Shown here: one piece after another, positions 46,629-55,316 of the stretch
How positions within the stretch are numbered: the stretch's first letter is position 1
Layout: each line of letters opens with the position of its first letter
Assembly: GCA_964537285.1 (NCBI GenBank)
Contig: CAZHZT010000021.1
Span: 1 to 59,751, forward strand
Length of the DNA stretch: 59,751 nt
Direction: 5' to 3'
Source: CAZHZT01 sp964537285
Lineage (GTDB): Bacteria > Bacteroidota > Bacteroidia > Chitinophagales > Saprospiraceae
The notes under the pieces: model-generated
What the model saw: only the letters and a program-made list of their open reading frames with translations
The model's database searches: none
What the model was told of the DNA's origin: nothing
Made by a program: the position numbers and the translations under genes

Positions 46629-47474
46629 CTACTGGCCACCTAAAATCACCGGCAGATCTCCGCTATCCGTTCCTATAATTACTACTTTGGCATTTGGAGA
46701 AGTCGACAATTCTTTGGTAGCTTCAATCCCCTTCCACTGAAGTATGTCAATTCCGGATGTATCCTGAAAATACCGGATGCCCCGGGCCTCTATGAGTTTG
46801 CGTTCTTCTTCTTTGAGTTCTTTTTCGATAATAAAGTCGTAGGCTAGCATTTCCTGTTCTTTTACCAGTTTATTTGCGATGGCTTGTTCTACCGTTTCGT
46901 CAATGACGATATTCCTAACAATTAAATCCAGAGTGGTTATTGGATAAACAGAATCCACCTGGTTTCTGACCTGTAGCAACATATCGTCCTGAATATCCTT
47001 TCGGCTTGTTGTGTACAGTGCGTCTATGCGATAACGGCTAATGACATCACGGGTCGCTGCAGTCACATGGGGAACAACAATCTTGTCCTCGTAATCCAAT
47101 CCCAGATTTTTATGCATCATACCTAATGAATCGAAGTTGGGGCGATAGCGGTAAGAGATTTCCGCCTTCACCTGTAAACCGTCTTCGGTCAAAGCGTCTA
47201 TGGAGTCTTGCCCGCTGATCACTCTGGTGTCGTAAATGTACATTTCATTCCAGGGAAGAACCAGGACAAGGCCTTCATCATAGTATTTGTCGGTAACGGT
47301 ACCGCCTCTTATTGTCCGGAATAACACTCCCTTATGGCCCGCCGGAACTGTAATAAAGATATTGTCCCAGAAGTATATGATCAGCATGAGAAATACCATT
47401 ATCCCGATCAGTATTTCCAGAAGACGAGATCGTTTAAACTGATCTTCTTCCTGTATGTCGGCCGTTTGGTTCAT
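46629..47474 (-). CDS. SPFH/band-7 (prohibitin-like) protein
   Basis: A 281-aa protein with one N-terminal helix (IGIMVFLMLIIYFW) and a prohibitin/SPFH domain: VPAGHKGVLFRTIRGG (about residues 40-55), EDGLQVKAEISYRYRP and YDFIIEKELKEEERKLIEA with a coiled coil. Such proteins form ring-like membrane scaffolds. It starts 35 bases after the exporter gene stop and is followed by DUF697, so the three may share an mRNA. Whether they serve the biosynthetic cluster or are just neighbours is open. Confidence 0.88.
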   Translation of the reverse strand: MNQTADIQEEDQFKRSRLLEILIGIMVFLMLIIYFWDNIFITVPAGHKGVLFRTIRGGTVTDKYYDEGLVLVLPWNEMYIYDTRVISGQDSIDALTEDGLQVKAEISYRYRPNFDSLGMMHKNLGLDYEDKIVVPHVTAATRDVISRYRIDALYTTSRKDIQDDMLLQVRNQVDSVYPITTLDLIVRNIVIDETVEQAIANKLVKEQEMLAYDFIIEKELKEEERKLIEARGIRYFQDTSGIDILQWKGIEATKELSTSPNAKVVIIGTDSGDLPVILGGQ

Positions 47475-47508
47475 ATTTTTTTGTTTGAATTACGCTCATT
47501 TCTATTCC

Positions 47509-49224
47509 TTACCTCAACACCATTTCCACTAATGATTTCACTTCTTCTTTTGAAAGTTCCCGCATCTGCCCATCGGCAAACTGGATTAGCCGGTCGGAAG
47601 CGCTCCAGTATTGCTGGTCGTGGGTAACTACCAAAATGGTTTTATTTCGCGCCCTTAATTCCTGAAGGATCTCAAAGTAAAATTTATCCCGGAATCCGGG
47701 ATCCAAGTCGGCTGCCACTTCGTCAAAGACATAAATGGGTTTGTCCTCCAGCAAAACGGTTGTTAATGCCAACCGCTTTTTTTGACCGCTAGAAAGCTTG
47801 AGATTGGTAAAAGCTCCATTTTCAAAAGTTGTCTTTTCCTCGGGTAATCCCATATTCTCAAGCAAGGTTTTCACTTCCTCAGGATTGATTTCCCGCTCGA
47901 CACCATATATTTTATCAAAAAGATGGTAGTCGCTGAAAATAATGGAAAACAGGTTTTGGTATTGTTGATAATTGTGTTGCGTAATTGATTTTCCTTTTTT
48001 ACCTTCTTTGCCATCCAATTCAATATGGCCGGTATTGGGTTTGTACAGGCCGGTAAGCAATTTCAGGAAAGTGGACTTGCCGGAGCCGTTTCCCCCGGTC
48101 ACAAATATCAATTCTCCTTTTCCAATGGTCAGATCAACCGGCCCAACCTGGAAACCGGTTCCGAACCCATTTTTTTTCGGATATTGGTAGCTCAAGCCTT
48201 TTAAGTCGATCTGGCTTTCAAAAGGAATGGCTTTGTAGGCCGCCGGGGAATATTGATCTATTTGTTGTTCGCGCACCTTTTTCAATTCCTCTTCTAATTG
48301 AGCTTCCAATTCGATAACACTGCGAGCCGAATTATTGGCATTGGCCAGCGCCGGAATGGTAAAAATAATTCCCTCCAAAGGACCTACCATAAATAACAAT
48401 CCCGCAACTACCTTAATGATTACCTCCGAATGCTCAGCATGTAGCTTGGGCAACCCGAATAGAATTAGACCCATCAGGAGATAGATAAATATCTCTAAAA
48501 AAATGAGGGTAATGTTATAAGATTTGACTGTCTTTATGCGGAAATTGCTTGTATCTGTATTGACTTTATCATATTCCTTGAAGACCTCCTCATTTTTACG
48601 GCGGTTAATATTGATTTCATTGAAACCCTGTAAAATATGGTTCAATTTTTCAAAAAATTCTGTTTCTTTTATCGATACCTTTTGCCACATAGCCCGAAAA
48701 TTCCTGGAATGGCTTATGTAATAAAGTAATCCGATACCCAAGCCAATCCCGATCAAGCCAAAAGACCAAATGGAAAGCGTGGCAATGTAAAACAGGGTAA
48801 AAATAATCATTAACGACTGCTGAGAACCATTGATAATGAGTGTAGAAGCATTAGAAATGGTCGTGGCGTCCTGTGAAATTCGTGCATAAACGGAAGGAGT
48901 GCCATATTTTTCTAACGTGGTCAGTTCTGTAAGCCGTACCTTATCAGCCAGACGGTAACGAATGCGCTTTACGATCAATTGCACAATTTCAGCGGATCTA
49001 TCCAGAATATAGCGCTTGGAATAAAAAAACGTACCCAAACAGAGTGCGTACAAAATGAGATATTTCCAGTTCAATTCATTATTGGCGACCGTTTCTGCAG
49101 CGCTGTTTATTATTGAAATTAGAAATGCATTGGAAATGCCCGATATAGCCCCGAATACCATCACCCGGTTAGATGCCTTGGGCATGTGTTTTATCTCCTG
49201 TTGAAGTAACTGAAATAGTTCCAA
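47509..49224 (-). CDS. Cyclic-peptide-type ABC exporter (SyrD/PvdE-like)
   Basis: A fused permease-ATPase of 571 aa from the family that exports NRPS products such as syringomycin and pyoverdine precursors. It has six helices (about residues 20-310) and an ATPase with Walker A GGNGSGKST (about 385), signature LSSGQKKR and Walker B VFDEVAADLDP with the catalytic Glu present. It lies 127 bases downstream of the NRPS gene on the same strand, which fits export of the NRPS product across the inner membrane. The direct repeat at 49290-49327 lies 66 bases before its start. Confidence 0.9.
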   Translation of the reverse strand: MELFQLLQQEIKHMPKASNRVMVFGAISGISNAFLISIINSAAETVANNELNWKYLILYALCLGTFFYSKRYILDRSAEIVQLIVKRIRYRLADKVRLTELTTLEKYGTPSVYARISQDATTISNASTLIINGSQQSLMIIFTLFYIATLSIWSFGLIGIGLGIGLLYYISHSRNFRAMWQKVSIKETEFFEKLNHILQGFNEININRRKNEEVFKEYDKVNTDTSNFRIKTVKSYNITLIFLEIFIYLLMGLILFGLPKLHAEHSEVIIKVVAGLLFMVGPLEGIIFTIPALANANNSARSVIELEAQLEEELKKVREQQIDQYSPAAYKAIPFESQIDLKGLSYQYPKKNGFGTGFQVGPVDLTIGKGELIFVTGGNGSGKSTFLKLLTGLYKPNTGHIELDGKEGKKGKSITQHNYQQYQNLFSIIFSDYHLFDKIYGVEREINPEEVKTLLENMGLPEEKTTFENGAFTNLKLSSGQKKRLALTTVLLEDKPIYVFDEVAADLDPGFRDKFYFEILQELRARNKTILVVTHDQQYWSASDRLIQFADGQMRELSKEEVKSLVEMVLR

Positions 49225-49289
49225 ATCTTAAACTAATGTGCAATTAATAAAATTCTCTTTGCAAAATTGGGGGAAAAAACAGCCGTTTC

Positions 49290-49327
49290 TTTGCACCGGT
49301 GTTGTTAAGAGTTGACTGGATGTTGCA
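49290..49327 (+). repeat. 38-bp direct repeat, copy 1
   Basis: Identical over 38 bases, same orientation, to 54355-54392. It begins TTTGCACCGGTGTTG and ends GACTGGATGTTGCA, with an internal CACCGGTG palindrome. It lies between the NRPS stop and the exporter start. The two copies bracket the NRPS gene exactly. Confidence 0.9.
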
Positions 49328-49351
49328 TTATGCAAAACCTCTGGCCAAAAT

Positions 49352-52300
49352 CTAACTGTTCATCCATTCCCTTTCTTGTTGAAGTTTTAATAGCTGGACA
49401 TACAATTCCCGGTTTTTTTGGATCAACTGTTCTATCTCATCCTCCTGGTAAAGGTTTGACCGGCCCTTTTCGCCATTACCGGAAGTGAGTTGGTTTCCAT
49501 CTTTATAAATTGTCCGTATAATTTTTCTGATAATCTTCGCATTAACCTCTAGGTTTGGCGGTTCAAACAACACTCCATGATCCCCCTGTGCGGAATAAAC
49601 AGTGAATTTACCGCTGGTATAAGGCGACCAGTCCCGTGTTATCGCCGGGCTGTCTTTCGCTTCATCTATTATTCCTGCTTCAAGCTGGTGGATGTTAGCC
49701 TGGGTAGCCTCCTCCATGGAAAGGTCATTTAAAAAATGATGATAGGTTGTTATCCTGCTTTCGGTTTGTTTGCGAATGATCTCATTTTGCAACAAAACCG
49801 ATCGTAGTTTTCCCCAAACGCTTTCTTCACCGTGTGCAATAACATCATCTGCATATTCCTTAAAGTCAAAGTCTGCCTTTTCCAGGCGAACTACGGTATC
49901 GCCAAAGATCAGATCGCTCACGACCTCTCCTTTGCTTTCCATGAATCGGGCCATTTCGAAGGCCAGGCTTCCCCCGGCGGAATAGCCAAAGAATACATAG
50001 GGCCCTTCGGGTTGGTGCTTTTTGATCTGCTCATAGTAAAGCGCCAGGCGATTGTCAGTTTCCAGAAAATCGAAACAGTACCAGGTTGTTTCCGGAAATT
50101 GCGCAGCCAGTGCGTGATAAGAAACGGCCAGGCCAAAGAACAAGGGAAAGGCGAAAATGGTTTGGCCGGCGCCGGGGTGGTATATAATTCCTTGTTCATG
50201 ATGATATTCCCGGTGCATGTTAATCTTATCCGCCAGGGCTGCCACATTCGGCGCCTTAAAAAGAAGGTTTAATGGAACCGAAACCCCAAGCTCTTTTGTG
50301 ATTCTAGCACAAAGCTGAATGGCTCGAAGGCTATGGCCGCCCAGGTCAAAGAAATTGTCGTAAATGCCAATGCCACTTCTTTGTAACACCTCCTCCCAGA
50401 TTTCTACCAGTGCTGATTCCGTACTATTGCGGGGAGCTACATACTGAGTGCCCGCCACCAAACCACTCATATCCGGCTCCGGCAAAGCCTTGCGATTCAC
50501 CTTGCCGCTGGTGGTCAAAGGCATAGCCTCCAGCTCCACAAAGTAAGACGGGATCATGTAATGGGGCAAATGCTCAGATAAATATTGACGTAACGATTCT
50601 ACATCGGGCAGGTCATGCTCCCCTTTCACCAGGTAGGCAAGCAGTTCCTTGCCTTGCTCCATATCCTTGCCCATCACCACGGCCGATTGTATGGCCGGAT
50701 GCTGCAACAGCACCTGCTCAATCTCGCCGGCTTCAATGCGATAGCCCCGGATCTTCAATTGATGGTCCTTGCGACCCAGAAACTCAATGTTGCCGTCGGG
50801 TAGCCAGCGGGCCAGATCGCCGGTTTTGTATAAGCGTTCTCCTGGCTTAAAAGGATGTGGGATAAATTTTTCGGCTGTCAGTTCCGCATTGTTCAGGTAA
50901 CCACGGGCCAGACCAATCCCTGAAACGCAGAGTTCTCCAACTAAACCAATGGCTTGTAATTCGTTGTTTGCATTTAAAATGTATAATTGAATATTTTCAA
51001 CCGGCTTCCCAATTGGAACAGGTAGCGGTACTGATTCGGGAACCTCATAGGTACTGATACAAACCGAACATTCCGTAGGGCCGAATGCGTTAAAATAGCG
51101 TAGCTGCTTATTGTAATACTCCACATCTTTTGGTACGGGCTTCTCGCCAGCTGTAATCAATACCCGGACATTAGCCAAACCCTGTCGGTCCAGGCTTGCT
51201 AAAAACACCGGAGGAAGAGTCAATACACTGATTTGGTGTTTAACAATTAATTCCAGGAAAGAATGAGGATCTGTAATAACCTCTTTGGCAGCTAGCACCA
51301 GGGTGGCCCCTGAAAATAGCGCCATTTGAAGCTCAGAGACGGCGGCATCAAAAGTATAATTGGCGAATTGCAAAATCCGGTCATTGGAGGTAATGCCAAA
51401 TTGATTAATTTGACTCATAGACATATTAACAGGCCCTCGGTGCTCCAGCATCGTTCCTTTGGGCTGCCCGGTAGAACCTGATGTGTATATGATATAAGCC
51501 AAGTGTTCAGAGCTTGTAATCCTCACGGGATTACCCGCCTTATTCGCCTTTATGCTTTCAACATTTAAAACAGGTAAAACAATTTCCTGTCTTTCTGTTG
51601 TTTCATAAGAAGCTGTATCTACCAGCAAAGCCCTTGCCCGGCTGTCTTTTAGCATGTATTTTATTCTTACCGATGGAAAATCCGGTGCTATCGGCAAATA
51701 AGCCGCACCTGACTTCATCACGCCCAATATGGCAATGATCATCCACTCGCTGCGTTCCAGTTGCAGGGCAATAATATCATCCGGCTCGATGGCATACGTT
51801 TCCCTCAAATAGCACCCAACCTGGTTAGCCTTTTCATTGAGCTCACGGTAGGTCAGTTCCCTGTCTTCAAACACAACAGCTATATTATCCGGTGTCTTTT
51901 CCACCTGCTCTTCAAACAGGTCTACGATGGTTTTGTCTTTGGGATAGTCGGCCTGGGTATTATTCCAGCTTTCCAACAAGTCAGTCTCCCGTCTGGTCAG
52001 CAGACTTGCCTGCTCAACCGGCAAATCTGCACTTGTCAGCACCTTCCTTAAGGCCTGACTAAGGTGTCCTGCCGCTAATTCCAAAAATTCGTTGGAGAAC
52101 AATTCCCGGTTGCACTCTAACTCGAAGCTGATCCGGTCGGTAAAAGTACTTTCCTTAATGTTTAAGGTAACTACCTCCGCTCGATGGCCAGTATTTAAAA
52201 TTTCTGAATGAAGGGGCTCTCCATCCAGCATCAGGGGATCAGACGATTCATACCGGATGACTGCCTGGTAAAGAGGTTGGTCAGCCGCATTGAGGAAGGG

Positions 52301-54211
52301 ATGATGTTGATGAGATAAGGCCTCCTGGTAATTTCGGCAAACCTGTTCGTGAAGGCTTCTTATACTTTGCTCCTTTTCTAACTTAATTGCCAGCGGTAAA
52401 AGGCCGTTTTGGGAAGCAGGCAAACCAATTCCGATTTGGGTGGCATCTGTCACCTGGCTAAAAAATACAGCCAATGCGGTGGCCAGAAGCGTTTCCCGGC
52501 CGGTATTTGCCGCAAAGCCGTCCGGATTGTCCAAAAGTTGAAAAAGTTCGTCGGCTACTTCTACAGCATGCCGTTGAGTATGGGTTGTGTTCCCTTTTTT
52601 GGCTTTTCCATACCAGTGCAGTGCATCTGAAATGCCTTGTTCCTGCCAAAATTGAGCGCCGGCTTCATAGGCTCCGTTAACTAAATATTCTTTCCCCTTC
52701 TCCGAAGCGTCCTGATCTATGCAAAACGATGATACGGCCGGTGTGCCCCCCGAAATCAAATCCCGGTAAACCTCCCCCAACCGGTTGATCAACCATTGCA
52801 AATGCTCCTTACCGCCAATCATCTCATGCACCTTCAAATACCAAACCCAATGCCCCTTTTCCCCTTTGGCCAAAAGGCTGTTAAAGCACTTTCGACCGAT
52901 ATCCAGAGGGGATATGACAAAGCGGTCGTCCAGTATATCCAGGGACTGGGCCGATTCCCAAATCTCAGTGGTCGTTTCAAACCCTGGCAAAACCCGTCGT
53001 TGAGGGAAACCTCTTTCCTCCAGGTATATACTACGTAAAGGTTCACTTTCCCGGACTATTTTATCAAAAGCTTCACAAAATACACTGACCTGTACACCTG
53101 CCGGCAATTCAAAACGACGGCTGACCGTGCTTAGTTGATCTGCAGATCCCCATTGCAGCCGGTTAAACCATACCTGCCATTCCCGGGGACTCAGGTTGCT
53201 TTTCTGCAACCAACCCGGCTCTATGGTTTTGACAAAGCCGACATCCCAATACCTCAGGTGGCCGGCGATTGACCGGCTGCTTTTGTTGAGCTCACCCCCT
53301 GCAAATTCCTTTTTCCAGGACTCGGCGGCCCGGGCTTCTATCTTCTTGCGCTGATGAAACCGGGGGTCGCCCACCATGACCGAACCTGCAGCCTCATCCG
53401 TCATCCGCTTCTGTTTATCCTCATAGGGCTTGAGCATGGCCTCATGGAACGGGATTTTTAGAAAATCACACAATTCCCGCATGCTGACCTCCGGCGCCGT
53501 CACCAGGTCTTCAAAGCGAACGTGGATTCGGCGCTCTTGAGGTATATTTTGTAAAAAATCCAATGTGTTCTCATGACAGATCTGCCAGGTGTACTCCGCT
53601 AATTCCCGGGGAGAGTATCCCGTGATCGGACCGTAAAGGTCTTTATCCATCCGCAGAGATTCAATAGAGTGGATCGTACCGTACAGGTGGCGGGAAAGGT
53701 GGATGTATTGAGCGTTTTCAAAATATTGCTCCGCCCGTTCCAGGATCTTTGTGGACATGGCATAGTGCACGGACTTGTCAACCAATCTTCGGATGCCGCA
53801 CCACTGTTGCAGCTCCGCATAGAAAGCGGAAGTACCTGTCTTTTGGTCTTCGTATTGTTGCAGCAGGCTCCGGGCTTCTTCTGCGCTGCAATCTTTCAGC
53901 GCCATTACGGCCCTGACCAGTCCATCCAACATATATTCCAGACGAACCGACAGACCTTCTTTCCTGTTCTTCAAATTCGTGAAGGACAGCAACTCCAGTT
54001 CGGGTGGAGCAAAGAGGTCGGGAGAGCCGGCCAGCATGACCCGCAAAAGCGTCGAACCGGAGCGGGCAGGACACAGTATAAATATTGGGGAGTCTTTTTG
54101 TTTGGGCAAGGAATCTGTAAAGCCGGATTCCAGGTCCCACGACAAACGATTGTCTATAAACTGGCGCAGTTTGGATGCTTTCTGCGAATTTGCATCAATT
54201 AATCGGATCAT
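49352..54211 (-). CDS. One-module NRPS: sulfotransferase-C-A-PCP-TE
   Basis: A 1619-aa megaenzyme. Residues about 40-310 are a PAPS-type sulfotransferase (CPARSGSTLLR at 47-57; LSRHLYGTIHSIESLR). About 330-745 is condensation-like but degenerate: HHxxxDG reads VHEMIGG near residue 458. About 755-1260 is the adenylation domain (YTSGSTGQPKG, NAFGPTE, YKTGDLAR, SGKVNRKAL). Hand alignment to GrsA gives pocket residues D, A, S, T, I, A, A, V, C and K, close to Phe/Tyr codes. The carrier protein Ser is residue 1294 (LGGHSL) and the thioesterase Ser is 1411 (GYSAGG). The MbtH gene upstream supports a working A domain. The product is unknown. Confidence 0.92.
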   Translation of the reverse strand: MIRLIDANSQKASKLRQFIDNRLSWDLESGFTDSLPKQKDSPIFILCPARSGSTLLRVMLAGSPDLFAPPELELLSFTNLKNRKEGLSVRLEYMLDGLVRAVMALKDCSAEEARSLLQQYEDQKTGTSAFYAELQQWCGIRRLVDKSVHYAMSTKILERAEQYFENAQYIHLSRHLYGTIHSIESLRMDKDLYGPITGYSPRELAEYTWQICHENTLDFLQNIPQERRIHVRFEDLVTAPEVSMRELCDFLKIPFHEAMLKPYEDKQKRMTDEAAGSVMVGDPRFHQRKKIEARAAESWKKEFAGGELNKSSRSIAGHLRYWDVGFVKTIEPGWLQKSNLSPREWQVWFNRLQWGSADQLSTVSRRFELPAGVQVSVFCEAFDKIVRESEPLRSIYLEERGFPQRRVLPGFETTTEIWESAQSLDILDDRFVISPLDIGRKCFNSLLAKGEKGHWVWYLKVHEMIGGKEHLQWLINRLGEVYRDLISGGTPAVSSFCIDQDASEKGKEYLVNGAYEAGAQFWQEQGISDALHWYGKAKKGNTTHTQRHAVEVADELFQLLDNPDGFAANTGRETLLATALAVFFSQVTDATQIGIGLPASQNGLLPLAIKLEKEQSIRSLHEQVCRNYQEALSHQHHPFLNAADQPLYQAVIRYESSDPLMLDGEPLHSEILNTGHRAEVVTLNIKESTFTDRISFELECNRELFSNEFLELAAGHLSQALRKVLTSADLPVEQASLLTRRETDLLESWNNTQADYPKDKTIVDLFEEQVEKTPDNIAVVFEDRELTYRELNEKANQVGCYLRETYAIEPDDIIALQLERSEWMIIAILGVMKSGAAYLPIAPDFPSVRIKYMLKDSRARALLVDTASYETTERQEIVLPVLNVESIKANKAGNPVRITSSEHLAYIIYTSGSTGQPKGTMLEHRGPVNMSMSQINQFGITSNDRILQFANYTFDAAVSELQMALFSGATLVLAAKEVITDPHSFLELIVKHQISVLTLPPVFLASLDRQGLANVRVLITAGEKPVPKDVEYYNKQLRYFNAFGPTECSVCISTYEVPESVPLPVPIGKPVENIQLYILNANNELQAIGLVGELCVSGIGLARGYLNNAELTAEKFIPHPFKPGERLYKTGDLARWLPDGNIEFLGRKDHQLKIRGYRIEAGEIEQVLLQHPAIQSAVVMGKDMEQGKELLAYLVKGEHDLPDVESLRQYLSEHLPHYMIPSYFVELEAMPLTTSGKVNRKALPEPDMSGLVAGTQYVAPRNSTESALVEIWEEVLQRSGIGIYDNFFDLGGHSLRAIQLCARITKELGVSVPLNLLFKAPNVAALADKINMHREYHHEQGIIYHPGAGQTIFAFPLFFGLAVSYHALAAQFPETTWYCFDFLETDNRLALYYEQIKKHQPEGPYVFFGYSAGGSLAFEMARFMESKGEVVSDLIFGDTVVRLEKADFDFKEYADDVIAHGEESVWGKLRSVLLQNEIIRKQTESRITTYHHFLNDLSMEEATQANIHQLEAGIIDEAKDSPAITRDWSPYTSGKFTVYSAQGDHGVLFEPPNLEVNAKIIRKIIRTIYKDGNQLTSGNGEKGRSNLYQEDEIEQLIQKNRELYVQLLKLQQEREWMNS

Positions 54212-54276
54212 GAATTGTTGATTTTAACCGAATAAAAACTTTGTTTTCTAATAGGACTTTCACTACCCGAAAACTC

Positions 54277-54334
54277 CAAAAGTATAGAAACGGCCTACTT
54301 GAAAAAAAGACGACATTTTCAATACTCAAAAGTA
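54277..54334 (-). promoter_or_regulatory. Two TACTTTTG boxes upstream of the NRPS gene
   Basis: On the minus strand TACTTTTG occurs at 54277-54284 and again at 54327-54334, both exact TAnnTTTG matches, 66 and 116 bases before the NRPS start. No well-spaced -33 TTTG is obvious. The direct repeat at 54355-54392 lies 20 bases further upstream and could be an operator. Sequence match only. Confidence 0.45.
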
Positions 54335-54354
54335 TTAGAAGAAAGATTGGCTAT

Positions 54355-54392
54355 TTTGCACCGGTGTTGTTAAGAGTTGACTGGATGTTGCA
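54355..54392 (+). repeat. 38-bp direct repeat, copy 2
   Basis: Exact copy of 49290-49327 in the same orientation, 144 bases upstream of the NRPS start. The flanking bases differ, so the match is confined to 38 bases. As a pair, the copies may be regulator-binding sites before the NRPS and exporter genes, or the traces of an insertion of the NRPS gene. Confidence 0.9.
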
Positions 54393-54464
54393 ATTCCACT
54401 ACCATACCCGGAGGACAGAAAAAGTAATTGCACTCCTATTGCCGATCTTTGCCTGTGTGTTGTA

Positions 54465-54919
54465 TTATGCTGTTTTCGGCTCCTTATGAATGGTTGAATA
54501 TACTAAAGGCGATCTGTGTGCCAAATCATAAATGATAAAAATCCCATAGTTCAAACTTTGGCTATCTTCCATAGAGTTAGGAATGACAGAAACACACTTT
54601 GCGCCATTTTTTTCATGGTACCGAGCACCAAAATCCTTAGGCAAATTTGTGCCTTTTTTTCTTTCTAATAAATGTCGTTCTGCTTCTGATAAAGATGCTT
54701 TTTTCTCCTTTTATGCAGTTCGGGTAACCTGCCGTAACCAATAGCATATAATACCTTCCCTTTTTGCCTCCTCTTGGAGTCATAATCCTTCATTATTTTT
54801 TCTATCAGCGGTCCATTTGCATAAGCAAAACGTTGATAAGATAATGTCCCGGCAGGCTCGCCATTATGATGATGATGAGCAGGTATTTCCATGGAAATTG
54901 TTGCTGATAAGCTCCTCAC
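54465..54919 (-). pseudogene. Small cluster gene broken by one frameshift
   Basis: Two adjacent minus-strand frames make one protein. The first (54665-54919) runs AHHHHNGEPAGTLSYQRF to YAIGYGRLPELHKRR and then stops early. The second continues KKASLSEAERHLLERKKGT, then FGARYHEKNGAKCVSVIPNS and ends IHKEPKTA at 54465. Adding one A to the A6 run (54699-54704) joins them into 151 aa. I do not recognise the family. It lies between MbtH and the NRPS, so it is probably a pathway gene, either mutated or misread. The N-terminus is uncertain (GTG 54919 or ATG 54892). Confidence 0.65.
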
Positions 54920-54963
54920 TCATCCGTATGATAAATAAAAAAAGTACAGTAATTTTCCCCTCC

Positions 54964-55206
54964 CTAACCTTTCTTTTTTTCCAGTTCTTTTTTGCGTGCT
55001 TCCTGGCTTTTCCGAACACTCAACGGACGCATATCTGTCCACACTTCTTTGATGTATGCCAGACATTCGGACTTCGGACCTGTTTTGCCTGCTTCATGCC
55101 ATCCAGCCGGAATCCCCCGGTCGGCGGGCCAAATGCTGTACTGCTCTTCGTGGTTCATGACTACGTGGTAAATCTGTTTTTCCTCATCTTGATTTTCCCA
55201 ATTCAT
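54964..55206 (-). CDS. MbtH-family NRPS partner protein
   Basis: An 80-aa MbtH-like protein with the full family signature: NHEEQYSIWPADRGIPAGW (about residues 18-36), then GKTGPKSECLAYIKEVWTD and MRPLSVR. MbtH proteins bind NRPS adenylation domains and are needed for their folding or activity. The only NRPS in the window lies 750 bases downstream on the same strand and is the obvious partner. The C-terminus has a short Lys-rich tail beyond the core. Confidence 0.96.
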   Translation of the reverse strand: MNWENQDEEKQIYHVVMNHEEQYSIWPADRGIPAGWHEAGKTGPKSECLAYIKEVWTDMRPLSVRKSQEARKKELEKKKG

Positions 55207-55249
55207 GGTAATTATTTTTTAGGTTAAAAAATGAAGTTAATTATAGTAG

Positions 55250-55299
55250 ATTCCATTTGGTTTTACAGGCGCACGTGCGCCTGTAAAACCAAATGGAAT
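55250..55299. terminator. Perfect 50-bp palindrome inside the cluster
   Basis: Arms of 25 bp with no spacer, centre GGCGCACGTGCGCC. It lies between the carbamoyltransferase-methyltransferase gene and mbtH, both on the minus strand. It has no strong U-tract, so it may be a terminator, an mRNA-processing hairpin or a protein-binding site. It divides the cluster into two transcription blocks. Confidence 0.75.
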
Positions 55300-55316
55300 A
55301 ATGGTCAAGAAATAGC

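Noticed and set aside
53669..54202. Open frame of 177 codons on the plus strand opposite the NRPS start
   Set aside because: Shadow of the NRPS reading frame with no recognisable domain; similar shadows at 49832-50272 and 40363-40791 were dropped too.
54241..54489. Plus-strand small membrane protein upstream of the NRPS
   Set aside because: It overlaps the direct repeat and the antisense, better supported second half of the frameshifted small gene.
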